Source: Xanthocytophaga flava (GTDB taxonomy: Bacteria; Bacteroidota; Bacteroidia; Cytophagales; 172606-1). From it: a stretch of 64,000 nucleotides of DNA. The notes under the pieces were generated by a model. The model worked only from the letters and a program-made list of their open reading frames with translations. It was not told where the DNA came from and made no database searches. Numbering within the stretch: the stretch's first letter is position 1; each line of letters starts with the position of its first letter. Made by a program: the position numbers and the translations under genes. The stretch lies in the NCBI RefSeq assembly GCF_030068545.1, contig NZ_JASJOR010000012.1:195204-259203 (forward strand), read 5' to 3'. This document shows, piece by piece, positions 25,491 to 35,428 of the stretch.

Positions 25491-25896
25491 CTATTTTATA
25501 GTTATAAGGCATTCTATTCCTGGTTGAATCCTAAAAGGGCTTTTGTTGTGAAAGACTTTTTTTCATAAAACCCTATCCGGGCTTACTGTGTACTAAAAAT
25601 AGATACAGTATAGTTTCTGATACTAGATTGTTTTTGCATACTTGTTTGGTAACTTTCTCTGATATTGATAGATATGGGAGCGGTAACATAATAAAAAAGC
25701 AGATTGCTATTATTCTTCCATACAAGAATTCCTGTAATGTTTGGCTGGCTTATGTGATATCCTATGTATGCATACTATCAAATCGGAACAACCTTACTGA
25801 TTTGAGAGACAGCATTCTACCAGTGATATGTAACCTTTGAAATAGCGGAGGTATTTTTACTGAAAAGTAAAAGAAAACGCTACTATTCTCAGTATC
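25491..25896. other. Intergenic region, no convincing gene
   Basis: About 400 nt before the large phosphatase gene. A 70-codon frame at 25628 needs a TTG start, has no family-like features and is rejected. A TGTTTTTG sequence around 25632 resembles a -7 element. No terminator of good quality was found. Confidence 0.4.
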
Positions 25897-28800
25897 ATGT
25901 CACGAATTACATATATTTTAAGAGTATCTATCTTACTATTTGTCTTATTGGGAAGAAGCTTCGTTGCCAACGCCCAACAAGGTAATCCCTATATCACCAA
26001 TTATACGATTACACCTGCTAATCTGCCAGGGTATGACTTACCCCGCACATTTACTTCTATTCTGTCTGGAGGTGATCAGCATATTTATGTAACCAATACC
26101 AAAGGTGTCTTATTTTACAATGGATCAGAATGGATATTGGTTCGGACTGCTACCACACCTTTATCATTGACTACACACCCTGATTATTCAGAGCGTGTAT
26201 ATGTAGGGTGTCAGGAAGGATTTGGCTATGTTCAGACAAACGCCAATGGAGAGAATCAGTTTGTTGGTTATGGGAAGGAACAAAAGATTACAGGAGCTAT
26301 TACACAGATAAAAAGTAATGGAAATCATGTATATCTGTTAAATAAGTCAGCTGTATATGAGTGGGATGTAAAAGAAGACCAGTTAAGTAATGTATGGAAA
26401 GCCTCCGGTTCTGCAACCTTTCAGGATTTGTTTGTTCAGAATAATCAGGTATTTATAAACGTAGCAGGAAAAGGTTTGCAACGTATTAATGGGAAGCAAT
26501 TGACTACCGTTGCAGGAACAGAGGTTTTGGGACAATCCCGTATTGTAGCGACTATTCCTTTATCGGAACAGAAGCAGATTCTGGGAACATCCAACAATCG
26601 TCTGTGGATCTTTAACGGTCAGCAGTTGTCTCCTTTATCTATTGAAGCACAAAGTTATCTGGATGCGAATCAGTTATCAAGTGGCACAGACTTATCAGCC
26701 TCTATGTATGCCCTTGCTACTGTTTCGGGTGGATGTGTTATTATTGAAAAGCAAACAGGAAAGATACGTCACGTTGTAAACTTCCAGACCGGATTACCTG
26801 AAGATGAGATTCAGGCGGTAAGTAAAGATGGACAAGGAAACTTGTGGATCAGTCATTCCATGGGAGTAAGCCGTGCTGATTTTCATTTTTTGGTATCCAA
26901 CTTCTCTACTTATCCGGGATTGATTGGTAATGTTACGCAGGTTCTTTCACATAAGAATATGCTGTATGTAGCAACAACAGAAGGTATTTTCTATCTGGAT
27001 AAATCCGACTCTTTTCAGGAAGTTTCCGGATTTGTAAAGCAAAAACGTCAGATTGAACGCATCACAAAAACCATTACCATCAAAGAAAATCGCAAAGGTT
27101 TGCTTGGAAAGCTATTTGGAGGGAAAGATGATGTAAAGGTAGACCAGAAAAAAGAAGTTATTGAACTGGAAGACAAACCAACGAATGTCAATCGCCAACA
27201 AGAAATCTACGCATTACAGTCTATCCCTTATCTGTTCAAGAAAATAGAAGGGTTTGCTGGAAAGTGTCGTCAGCTTTCTTTGTTTGAAGGCCGGATACTG
27301 GCAGCAGGAAGTAATGGTGTATATCAGATTAGTGGAACCTCTTCAACCCCATTGTTGACAGGTGTATATGTACAGTCCTTATATGCTTCTACTAACAAAC
27401 GAATTCTGGTTGGAGCTCAAAACGGGTTATATGCTCTGAATTTGCGTGGAGACAAGTGGGAACCCGAAAATTATACCCGTCAGGTATCAACACCTGTTCA
27501 TTCTATGTGTCAGGAAGGAAATACCGTATGGCTGGGTAGCCTGAATCAGGTATGGAAGCTGGAACTGAATACACAAGGCAAAGTTCATAAGGCACATCCT
27601 TATACTACCGGACTTCCTTATTCTGACCTTATTCCTGTATTCCTGGCAGAAGGCAAGCCTTCCTTTATTATAGACAATAAATTATATCGCTTTAACAGTT
27701 CTGAAAATAAGCTGGAGATTGATGGAGATTGGACTAAGAAAGGAATAGATCTGCGTGCTCCTGTCTATGGACAGAAGGATCTTACCTGGATGCGTTTGGA
27801 GGGAAGATGGCAAGAAATCAGCAGCACACAAAAAATAGATCAGCAACGTACAGCTTTATTGAATCTGTTTTCAGATTTGCGGGATGTGTACATTGACAGC
27901 AAACAAAACATCTGGGTGGTAGATGCTGCCAATCAGATTTATCAGATTAATGGGGAGCCTAACTTTGGTACACTTCCTGCATTGCATGTATATCTTGAAC
28001 GAGTAGCTGACAAAAAGGGTAAGAATCTGCCTATTGATGATGTTAGTGTACCATATGATCAGAATGCACTTCAGTTTGTAGTGTCTCCTCGTCAGTTTGG
28101 TCAGGAAGCAGCCATTCAATATCAGTATCGTGTGTCAGGTATTGGCAATGAATGGTCTGAATGGCAAACAGCACCTGTATTTCGTTTTCCTATTTTACCT
28201 GATGGTTCATTTACTTTACAGGTAAGAGCCCGTGATGCACAAGGAACAGTAAGTGAAGTCAGCGAATTTGACTTTGTAGTGCGTCCTCCGTTCTGGAAAA
28301 CCTGGTGGTTCCAGGGAATAGTCCTGATTGCCATTGCTGCTGGCGTTGTATTCTTTGTTCGTTTCCGTACCTATCGTTTGGAACAAGCCAATCGCATTCT
28401 GGAGCAACGTGTAGAAGAACGTACACTGGAAATACGCTTGCAAAAAGAGCAGATTGAACTTCAGAAAAACGATATTGAATTGCAAAAGCATGAACTGGAG
28501 CTGGCATACACAGATATTTCCAAAAAGAACAAACACATTACTGGAAGTATCAATTATGCTCAGAAGATCCAACATGCTATCTTACCATTAGAGTCCCAGA
28601 TTGAAAAAGCATTGCCAGAATCGTTTGTATTTTTCCAGCCACGGGATACTGTAAGTGGTGACTTCTATTGGTTCTCAGAAAAAGAAGAGGTTGTTATTAT
28701 TGCGGCAGTTGACTGTACCGGACATGGCGTACCAGGGGCATTTATGTCCATGATTGGTAATACATTGTTAAACCAGATTGTCAATGAGAAGGGCATTACC

Positions 28801-29343
28801 GAGCCAGCGAAAATTCTGAATTTATTACACAAGGGAGTGCGTAAAGCGTTGAAACAGGAGGAGGATAATAGTGAAAGGCAGGATGGTATGGATATCGCAC
28901 TTTGTACTTTCAATAAACGTACATTGTTATTGCAGTATGCAGGAGCTAATAACTCACTATATATTGTTGAAAATGGCGAACTGATTGAAACAAAAGCCAA
29001 TAAATTTGGAATTGGTGGGGTTCAGAAAGAAGCTGAACGATTGTTTACCAATCATACCTTTACAGTGAGTGCTAATACGCATTGTTATCTGTTTACAGAT
29101 GGATATGAAGATCAGTTTGGTGGACCTGACAACCGGAAGTTTATGGCAAAACGTTTCCGTCAGTTATTGGTAGATATTCATGCTAAACCAGCCACAGAAC
29201 AAAAACAGATACTGACACAGACCATACATGATTGGAAAGGCCATGAATCGCAAATGGATGATATGTTGGTAATAGGTTTTCAGTTGCCGGTATCTCCCGA
29301 CTTTGCAATCAAGGCTACCCTGATGGATAGTGTCACCCAATAA
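25897..29343 (+). CDS. Two-component-type propeller sensor with SpoIIE (PP2C) phosphatase domain
   Basis: An 1148-residue membrane sensor phosphatase. A signal peptide (to about residue 27) is followed by a periplasmic beta-propeller of two-component-regulator repeats (about 30-690), a Y_Y_Y beta-sandwich (about 735-795), one membrane helix (about 803-823), a coiled coil (about 828-890) and a SpoIIE-type serine phosphatase (about 905-1135). The phosphatase carries PRDTVSGDFYWF, AVDCTGHGVPGAFMSMIGN and LFTDGYEDQFGG, with the metal-binding aspartates present. Such proteins dephosphorylate anti-anti-sigma or other phosphoproteins in response to an external ligand. The propeller is interrupted by a Lys/Glu-rich insert near residues 390-430. 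Confidence 0.93.
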   Translation: MSRITYILRVSILLFVLLGRSFVANAQQGNPYITNYTITPANLPGYDLPRTFTSILSGGDQHIYVTNTKGVLFYNGSEWILVRTATTPLSLTTHPDYSERVYVGCQEGFGYVQTNANGENQFVGYGKEQKITGAITQIKSNGNHVYLLNKSAVYEWDVKEDQLSNVWKASGSATFQDLFVQNNQVFINVAGKGLQRINGKQLTTVAGTEVLGQSRIVATIPLSEQKQILGTSNNRLWIFNGQQLSPLSIEAQSYLDANQLSSGTDLSASMYALATVSGGCVIIEKQTGKIRHVVNFQTGLPEDEIQAVSKDGQGNLWISHSMGVSRADFHFLVSNFSTYPGLIGNVTQVLSHKNMLYVATTEGIFYLDKSDSFQEVSGFVKQKRQIERITKTITIKENRKGLLGKLFGGKDDVKVDQKKEVIELEDKPTNVNRQQEIYALQSIPYLFKKIEGFAGKCRQLSLFEGRILAAGSNGVYQISGTSSTPLLTGVYVQSLYASTNKRILVGAQNGLYALNLRGDKWEPENYTRQVSTPVHSMCQEGNTVWLGSLNQVWKLELNTQGKVHKAHPYTTGLPYSDLIPVFLAEGKPSFIIDNKLYRFNSSENKLEIDGDWTKKGIDLRAPVYGQKDLTWMRLEGRWQEISSTQKIDQQRTALLNLFSDLRDVYIDSKQNIWVVDAANQIYQINGEPNFGTLPALHVYLERVADKKGKNLPIDDVSVPYDQNALQFVVSPRQFGQEAAIQYQYRVSGIGNEWSEWQTAPVFRFPILPDGSFTLQVRARDAQGTVSEVSEFDFVVRPPFWKTWWFQGIVLIAIAAGVVFFVRFRTYRLEQANRILEQRVEERTLEIRLQKEQIELQKNDIELQKHELELAYTDISKKNKHITGSINYAQKIQHAILPLESQIEKALPESFVFFQPRDTVSGDFYWFSEKEEVVIIAAVDCTGHGVPGAFMSMIGNTLLNQIVNEKGITEPAKILNLLHKGVRKALKQEEDNSERQDGMDIALCTFNKRTLLLQYAGANNSLYIVENGELIETKANKFGIGGVQKEAERLFTNHTFTVSANTHCYLFTDGYEDQFGGPDNRKFMAKRFRQLLVDIHAKPATEQKQILTQTIHDWKGHESQMDDMLVIGFQLPVSPDFAIKATLMDSVTQ

Positions 29344-29364
29344 TGAGATTCAAATTGCTAATAT

Positions 29365-29400
29365 AAAATCCCATCTGTGCCAACAAGCAGATGGGATTTT
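29365..29400 (+). terminator. Strong intrinsic terminator after the SpoIIE-type gene
   Basis: A perfect 13-bp stem (29365-29377 with 29388-29400) with a 10-nt loop and a five-T tail lies 20 nt after the stop codon. Confidence 0.85.
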
Positions 29401-29536
29401 TGATTTATGATAGTGGGAAGAATACTTAGGAAGCCTTACTATCTGATAAACACTTCTATTCTAGTTTAGTAACATTTTTGGAGTGCTGGTATTGTTGTAT
29501 ATTTAGTAATTATGTTTAAAGTTTCTCAATACAACT

Positions 29537-30520
29537 ATGAAAAAACCACTTCTTTTATTGGTATTCTTTTATGGTTTGCAAGCAACCTGGGCTCAGACTG
29601 ACTCCAGTGCCTTTCTTTTTGCCAAACGCCACAAGTTTCGTTACATCATTGAGATTAAAAATGACTCAGGGTTCGTTTATAAACTAGAACAACATTCCTT
29701 CCATGTTGTCTTAGATGTGCTTATTGCTGAAGATACAGTTATACTTCAACCAAAATCAGAGGATGATTTGTACATTGGTAAAAAGTTTCAATTTGGTAAA
29801 GACTCTAAAAATAGGGTACATCTGGTAGATAAAAGTAGACCACAAAAATCTATAAAGATCAAAGTAGATTCAATAAGTAACCAAAATGCCAATTATATGG
29901 TGAATGAAGGTTATTGGTATAGCCGGTTTTCACAACTGAATGATACTCTACATCTCAAAAATCCCTGGATTACTATTGGTCCAGTTGATGCCTTTAGTTA
30001 TTGGCAGGCATTCACCAAGAGTGAGACCGCATCTATAAATGTAGGGGGGCCACACAAAAGCTTTCAGGTATTTGCAATGAATAAATTGAAACAAATACGA
30101 GATAGTATTGAAGCCAAAGAAGCTAAGAATGTCAATAGTATGCAAAGTATACTGGATAGTGCTACTATTTTATCTGCTGACAAGCTGAAAGATAAGTTCA
30201 GAGAATTATCTGGTTATGAAGAAAAGAATTATTTTGATGCTGCTGCTCATGCTCTCAGCAAACAGCATCCTCAGAACTTTTTTGAATTGGTGGAGGCTGC
30301 GCCTGATTTAAAAAAGAAATTGTATCAATCTTTATACTATGATAAACAAATAGTAACTACTCTGAAAAGCGTTGAAACAACATCTCCCATAAAGGATGAT
30401 TTCCTTAAAAAGCAGAAAAAAGTAAAGTTAGTACACACAATAGTTGTTTCTGCTGTCTCAATTGGTACTATAAGCTTTTACGTACTTTTAGGTTGGGGTA
30501 TTTATGCATTGGCAACATAG
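29537..30520 (+). CDS. Hypothetical exported protein with C-terminal membrane anchor
   Basis: A 327-residue protein I do not recognise. The signal peptide ends at TWAQ. The mature part starts with a beta-rich domain (about 25-170) and continues as a charged helical region (about 180-300). One C-terminal membrane helix (about 302-325, VVSAVSIGTISFYVLLGWGI) follows a KKQKKVK stretch, so the tail may face the cytoplasm. It is separated from the SpoIIE gene by a strong terminator and has its own leader with the TACAACTATG start context. No catalytic motif seen. Confidence 0.65.
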   Translation: MKKPLLLLVFFYGLQATWAQTDSSAFLFAKRHKFRYIIEIKNDSGFVYKLEQHSFHVVLDVLIAEDTVILQPKSEDDLYIGKKFQFGKDSKNRVHLVDKSRPQKSIKIKVDSISNQNANYMVNEGYWYSRFSQLNDTLHLKNPWITIGPVDAFSYWQAFTKSETASINVGGPHKSFQVFAMNKLKQIRDSIEAKEAKNVNSMQSILDSATILSADKLKDKFRELSGYEEKNYFDAAAHALSKQHPQNFFELVEAAPDLKKKLYQSLYYDKQIVTTLKSVETTSPIKDDFLKKQKKVKLVHTIVVSAVSIGTISFYVLLGWGIYALAT

Positions 30521-30662
30521 TTGATTACCAATTCTATAGACAGATGGGATTATTCATAGTTGTGGTTTGGGAGTATGTTTGGTATTCCTCATAAACTTTG
30601 TATTTTTAGTCAAGTGAGAATCTGATTCTACGCTTTCTCCTAGCTATACAAACCACTTTTCT

Positions 30663-31934
30663 ATGAAGCAAACTTTACTCATTGCCATTCTACTGTCTAT
30701 ACACCTTTCCTGTTTTGCTCAAAAATCTGTCTTACTGGCAAAAAATCTTATTGATGGAACAGGGAAAGTTATTCCAAATCCTGCCATACTTATTGAAAGG
30801 GATAAAATAGTCGGTATTACTACCAGAGATAAGCTACCTAAAAATAGTATTGTTACAGATCTGGGAGACTACACTTTACTTCCAGGCTTGATTGATCTGC
30901 ATGTACATCCAAATCTGAGTGTAGAAGGTTACCAGGTATATCATGTAAAAACATCTTCTGCTTACAAAGCATTAGCTGGGTTACACAGAGTACAGGATCT
31001 ATTGTCTGCCGGATGGACAACACTCCGTGTTGCCGGAGATGGCGATGTAGGTTATGCTAATATGGAAATCCGCAAAGCCATAAATGAAGGATTGTTTAGT
31101 GGTCCCCGAATATATGGAGCCGCACATTATCTCTCGGTAACAGGTGGCGGCGGTGATATTAATTTTGTTTCATATGAACAACCTGTTATTGCTGATGGAC
31201 TTGTCGCCGATGGACCTGATCAACTGCGAAAAGCTGTTCGTAATGAAATCAAATATGGCAGTGACTGGATTAAAATCCTGGTTACAGGGGCTTTCATGAG
31301 TTCAGGTGACAATCCGAATAATGTACATTTTAGTCCGGAAGAATTAAAAGTTGTTGTGGAAGAAGCTGCTCGGCGTGATGTACCTGTCATGGCTCATGCC
31401 CATAGCAATGAAGGAATTAAGATGGCTGTTGAAGCAGGTGTGCGTACCATTGAACACGGATCTTTTCTTGAAAATGATGCTATTGATCTGATGGTGAAAC
31501 ATAATACCTACTTGATTCCGACATTAGCTATTCACTTATATCACACAGAAGAAATTGCAGATCAAAAAGCTCTTCAAAAAGCAGTAACACTAACTAATAA
31601 AACCAAAGAAGGCACTTATACAAATTTTCAGCTGGCTGTAAAAAAAGGAGTAAAGTTTGGTTTGGGGACTGACTTTATTGACTGGCCATCTGCTTTTTCA
31701 GCTAAGGAGTTTACTGAGTACCTCAAACTAGGGTTTACTCCTATGCAGGCTATTATGTGTGCTACCAAAGTAAATGCAGAGATTTTAAAAAAAGAGAAAG
31801 AAATAGGTACAGTTGAGGTTGGAAAGCTGGCTGATATTATAGCTGTAAAGGGAGATCCACTAAAAGACATTACAGAACTGGAGCGTGTAAAATTTGTGAT
31901 GATAGGAGGGAAAATTGTGAAAAATGAGAAATAG
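30663..31934 (+). CDS. Exported amidohydrolase (imidazolonepropionase-like), copy 1
   Basis: A 423-residue metal-dependent hydrolase with a signal peptide ending in CFAQ. A beta-sandwich start (LLAKNLIDGTGKVIPNPAIL) leads into the TIM barrel with the metal motif DLHVHP, the lysine strand DWIKILVTGA, HAHSNEG, EHGSFLE and the aspartate strand GTDFIDWP. A C-terminal ADIIAVKGDPLKDI sandwich closes it. This is the amidohydrolase subgroup that includes Xaa-Pro dipeptidase-like and imidazolonepropionase-like enzymes; the substrate is unknown. A serine hydrolase gene follows 70 nt downstream on the same strand. It is a paralog of the genes at 33974 and 53319. Confidence 0.9.
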   Translation: MKQTLLIAILLSIHLSCFAQKSVLLAKNLIDGTGKVIPNPAILIERDKIVGITTRDKLPKNSIVTDLGDYTLLPGLIDLHVHPNLSVEGYQVYHVKTSSAYKALAGLHRVQDLLSAGWTTLRVAGDGDVGYANMEIRKAINEGLFSGPRIYGAAHYLSVTGGGGDINFVSYEQPVIADGLVADGPDQLRKAVRNEIKYGSDWIKILVTGAFMSSGDNPNNVHFSPEELKVVVEEAARRDVPVMAHAHSNEGIKMAVEAGVRTIEHGSFLENDAIDLMVKHNTYLIPTLAIHLYHTEEIADQKALQKAVTLTNKTKEGTYTNFQLAVKKGVKFGLGTDFIDWPSAFSAKEFTEYLKLGFTPMQAIMCATKVNAEILKKEKEIGTVEVGKLADIIAVKGDPLKDITELERVKFVMIGGKIVKNEK

Positions 31935-32004
31935 GGCTAAGTAATTGTTTAAAAAAATCTTTTGAAGATGTATACTAACACTAACCTGAACCATACAAAC
32001 CTTT

Positions 32005-33507
32005 ATGAAGAAAATACTACCATTTTTGCTTTATCTGCTTTCTCCCTTACTGTTTGCTCAAACGACTAAGCAACTCAATGAATTTGACGCCTACATTCAA
32101 AAATCTGTTAAGGAGTGGCAAATTCCTGGTCTTGCTATTGCTGTTGTAAAAGATGGAAAGGTAATTGTAAAGAAAGGCTATGGAACACGTGAAATTGGAA
32201 CAGCTCAACCTGTAGATGCCCATACACTATTTGCCTGTGCTTCTACCACTAAGGCACTGACAGCAACAGGCATGGGAATGTTGGTAGATGCAGGTAAGGT
32301 AAACTGGAATGACCCTGTAATTAAATACCTGCCAGATTTTCATCTGTATGATCCATATGTAACGAAAGAACTGACCATACGGGACCTGTTTACCCATAAT
32401 TCAGGTGTAGGTAATACAGATTTTCTATGGGGTGATACGGATTGGTCTTCAGAGGAGGTTCTTCAAAAGATGGCAATGGTCAAACCTTCTTATTCGTTTC
32501 GGGCAAGCTTTATTTACCAGAATATTTTTTATCTGGTAGCTGGGAAGGTAATTGAGAAAGTGAGTGGTATGAATTGGGGAGAATTTATGAAACAACGTAT
32601 TTTTCAGCCTCTGGGAATGACCCGTACCAAACCCTACTTTAAAGAAGTAACGGATGTCAATCGATCACGTCCCCATTTCAAAGTAGAGAATACTATCGTT
32701 GCTATTGAAGATTTAAAAGCAGATGCTATTGGACCGGCTGGTAGTATCTGGTCTTGTGTGGATGATATGGCAAAATGGGTTGCCTGTATGCTCGATAGTA
32801 GCAAGTATACAGGTGGAAGGTTAGTAAATCCGCAAACGTGGGCGGAATTATTTAAACCTCAGGTAATGGTGCCACCCTCTCAGTTTTATCCTACCATGCG
32901 ACTGACCCAACCTAACTGGACAACATATGGACTAGGATGGTTTCAACAGGACTATAAAGGTAAGAAAGTTAATTTTCATACAGGTAGCTTACCAGGTACT
33001 ATTGCTATTCATGGCCAATTGCCCGAGGCTAAGTTAGGTATCTATATTCTGGGTAACTATGATCATGCAGAGATACGTCATGCATTGATGTTTAAGGCAT
33101 TTGACTTGTTTACTCTGGGAGGGAACCGTGATTGGAGTGCTGAGTTTTTGACACTATATCAGAGTCTGGCTGAAGCAGCAAAAACGGCAGAGAAAGAATT
33201 CGAAAGCAGCCGAAAACTAAATACACAACCTTCATTACCTCTGGAAGCCTATACTGGCAAGTATTCAGATCCTTTGTATGGAGATGTAGTGATTACTCTT
33301 GCAAATAATCAATTAGCTGTCACAATCAATAAGTTCGTTAAGATTACGGTAGAACATTGGCATTATAATACGTTTAGGGGGTGGTATGAAAAAAAATGGT
33401 ATGGAAAAGATACTGTCAATTTTATACTCAGTGCAGACGGAACTATAGAAAAAGTTGTTATAGATGGGAAAGGATATCAGAAAGAGGGGCCTGAGAAAAA
33501 ATTATAA
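32005..33507 (+). CDS. Serine hydrolase, class C beta-lactamase-like, with DUF3471-like C-terminus
   Basis: A 500-residue exported enzyme. The signal peptide ends in LFAQ. The penicillin-binding-protein-like domain has the S-x-x-K motif (STTK in CASTTKAL), the Y-x-N motif (YQN) and an HTG in place of KTG (NFHTGSLPG). The C-terminal domain (about 400-500: LEAYTGKYSDPLYGDVVITL) resembles DUF3471. Relatives are D-aminopeptidases, esterases or beta-lactamase-like hydrolases; HTG is common in the non-beta-lactamase members, so true beta-lactamase activity is not implied. It probably shares a transcript with the preceding amidohydrolase gene and may act with it on peptides or amides. Confidence 0.9.
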   Translation: MKKILPFLLYLLSPLLFAQTTKQLNEFDAYIQKSVKEWQIPGLAIAVVKDGKVIVKKGYGTREIGTAQPVDAHTLFACASTTKALTATGMGMLVDAGKVNWNDPVIKYLPDFHLYDPYVTKELTIRDLFTHNSGVGNTDFLWGDTDWSSEEVLQKMAMVKPSYSFRASFIYQNIFYLVAGKVIEKVSGMNWGEFMKQRIFQPLGMTRTKPYFKEVTDVNRSRPHFKVENTIVAIEDLKADAIGPAGSIWSCVDDMAKWVACMLDSSKYTGGRLVNPQTWAELFKPQVMVPPSQFYPTMRLTQPNWTTYGLGWFQQDYKGKKVNFHTGSLPGTIAIHGQLPEAKLGIYILGNYDHAEIRHALMFKAFDLFTLGGNRDWSAEFLTLYQSLAEAAKTAEKEFESSRKLNTQPSLPLEAYTGKYSDPLYGDVVITLANNQLAVTINKFVKITVEHWHYNTFRGWYEKKWYGKDTVNFILSADGTIEKVVIDGKGYQKEGPEKKL

Positions 33508-33527
33508 TTCCTATCAGGTTTATACGG

Positions 33528-33872
33528 TTAGGTATATCGTAAAGCCCATGCGATCAAGACCGCCTGTAGTGGGAGGCGAGCCCATAGTAGCCAGGACGGA
33601 ATGCGATGGAATTTTTGGCTGGTAGCCATATAGATATTGGCAGGAAATATAGCAATCAGCAAAAGTACAATGCCCCACGCAGACCAAACCCGGGTTGGTG
33701 AAAATAATAAACCAATACCTAAGGCAGATTCTGCAAATCCACTGAGCAGCACCATAGCACGATGAGCCGGAATGTAGGGGGGCATGATCGATTCATACAT
33801 ACGGGGTTTCACAAAGTGAAGGATTCCCGCTATAATATAAAGTATTGCCATTGCTATCAGATGCCATTCCAT
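33528..33872 (-). CDS. DoxX family membrane protein
   Basis: A 114-residue protein with four hydrophobic helices of the DoxX/DoxX-like type (AILYIIAGILHFVKP at the N-terminus, the SGFAESALGIGLLFSPTR second/third helix region). Function is unresolved; some relatives are linked to thiol or quinone redox chemistry. It is a single gene, convergent with the serine hydrolase gene only 20 nt away. The second amidohydrolase gene lies upstream on the same strand. Confidence 0.82.
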   Translation of the reverse strand: MEWHLIAMAILYIIAGILHFVKPRMYESIMPPYIPAHRAMVLLSGFAESALGIGLLFSPTRVWSAWGIVLLLIAIFPANIYMATSQKFHRIPSWLLWARLPLQAVLIAWALRYT

Positions 33873-33973
33873 ACAATGTCTGGTTAGAATTAAATAAAAA
33901 ACAAAGGTAAAGAAATACTGAATAGTCTATGAATGTCAGTCTTCTTTGCCTTTGCTGTATTTAGGAAGTATGG

Positions 33974-35272
33974 TTATTTTTTTAGTTCGTTCTTATAAAC
34001 TTTACCATCTTTCATTACAAATTTAACTTTCTCCAATAGAGTAACATCATCCAGCGGATTTCCTTCTATCGCAATAATATCAGCCCATTTGCCTTTGGTA
34101 ATTGAGCCTATACGTTCTTTCCATCCTAATAGATCTGCTGCATTGATAGTCGCTGCCTGAATAGCCTGAATAGGAGTAAGACCATACTTTACCATGTAAT
34201 AAAACTGTTTTCCATTCCAGCCATGAGGGTATACACCTGCATCTGTTCCATAGGCTATTTTAACACCTCCTTTTACTGCTTTGGCAAAACTTTCGCGTTG
34301 CGTACGTCCTACCAGTTGTTCTTTGTCCAGAATCTTTTGCGGATAGCCCAAGCGTTTGTATTCACTCATAATGTAATCATCGTTGTAAATGTCGGCAACC
34401 AGATAAGTACCTTGCTGTTTCATAAGCTGTATTGCTTCAGCATCCAGAAAGCTGCCATGTTCTACAGAGGCTACTCCTGCCCGGATAGCCTGTTTGATAG
34501 CATCTGTGCCATGAGCATGAGCACAGGTTTTCCGTCCCCACATTTTTGCTTCTTCTACAATGGCTTTCATTTCCTCCAGTGAAAACTGAGGTGCACCCAC
34601 ACTTTCTTCTTCAGATAACACGCCAGCTCCAGCCCCAAACTTAATTACATCCGCGCCGTATTTGATATTGTACCGTACTTGTTTGCGAAGCGCATCAACA
34701 CCATCGGCTACTCCCATCATTTCTTTGGGTAACTGAAAACTCAGGAAAGGAGAGAATCCATTTAAGTCACCATGACTTCCTGTAGAGCCAATAAATAAAG
34801 TGGCAACCTGCAACCGGGGACCTTCAATTTCACCTGAATTGATAGCATTACGCAGGGCTACATCTATAAAGGCTGCAGCACCCACATCGCGGCAGGTCGT
34901 AAATCCTGCCTGTAATGTGCGTTTGGCATAGATATGGGCTGTTATAGCATAGTCCATAGGCGTTTTGCGAAAAATATCGCCATAATAGTCACCACTCGGT
35001 TGAGAAGTAATGTGGGTATGACAGTCAATCAAACCGGGTAACACTGTAGCATTGCTTAGATCAATAACCTCAGCATTGGCAGGAATAGCCAGTCCCGTAC
35101 CTATATTGACAATCGTATTACTATCAATCAGGATAACCTGTTGGTTTAATACCGTACCACTGACTACATCAATGACTTTTCCAGCTTTGATGGCTTTTAA
35201 TTTAGACTGAGCTGCAACCAGCTGACAGAAAATAATAGTAAGAGTAAAGAGTAAGATAAACTTTAGCTTCAT
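33974..35272 (-). CDS. Exported amidohydrolase, copy 2
   Basis: A 432-residue paralog of the gene at 30663: DCHTHIT metal motif, DVIKFGAGAG strand, HAHGTDAIKQA, EHGSFLDAE, GTDAGVYPHG and the closing ADIIAIEGNPLDDVTLLEKV segment. The open frame continues to 35407, but ATG 35272 starts a typical signal peptide (MKLKFILLFTLTIIF, cleavage near VAAQ), and a TAACTTTA -7-like sequence lies in the rejected extension. It is divergent from the AraC/GyrI gene, which could control it. The substrate is unknown. Confidence 0.9.
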   Translation of the reverse strand: MKLKFILLFTLTIIFCQLVAAQSKLKAIKAGKVIDVVSGTVLNQQVILIDSNTIVNIGTGLAIPANAEVIDLSNATVLPGLIDCHTHITSQPSGDYYGDIFRKTPMDYAITAHIYAKRTLQAGFTTCRDVGAAAFIDVALRNAINSGEIEGPRLQVATLFIGSTGSHGDLNGFSPFLSFQLPKEMMGVADGVDALRKQVRYNIKYGADVIKFGAGAGVLSEEESVGAPQFSLEEMKAIVEEAKMWGRKTCAHAHGTDAIKQAIRAGVASVEHGSFLDAEAIQLMKQQGTYLVADIYNDDYIMSEYKRLGYPQKILDKEQLVGRTQRESFAKAVKGGVKIAYGTDAGVYPHGWNGKQFYYMVKYGLTPIQAIQAATINAADLLGWKERIGSITKGKWADIIAIEGNPLDDVTLLEKVKFVMKDGKVYKNELKK

Positions 35273-35428
35273 GGAATAAGGTGAGAAAGGATAGCAGTTG
35301 GTTTGTATATTTGAATAAGTAAAGTTAAATGCAGAATTGATAATTGCAACAATGGCAAAAGCCCGGATAATGGATAACACAGGAAATGTATAAGTATTAC
35401 TTGTCATATGAACTAAAAACTGGTTTCT

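Noticed and set aside
25628..25840. 70-codon frame before the SpoIIE-type gene
   Set aside because: TTG start, no signal or domain, atypical composition; most likely chance.
28216..28575. 119-codon minus-strand frame inside the phosphatase gene
   Set aside because: It lies opposite a well-supported coding region and has no features.
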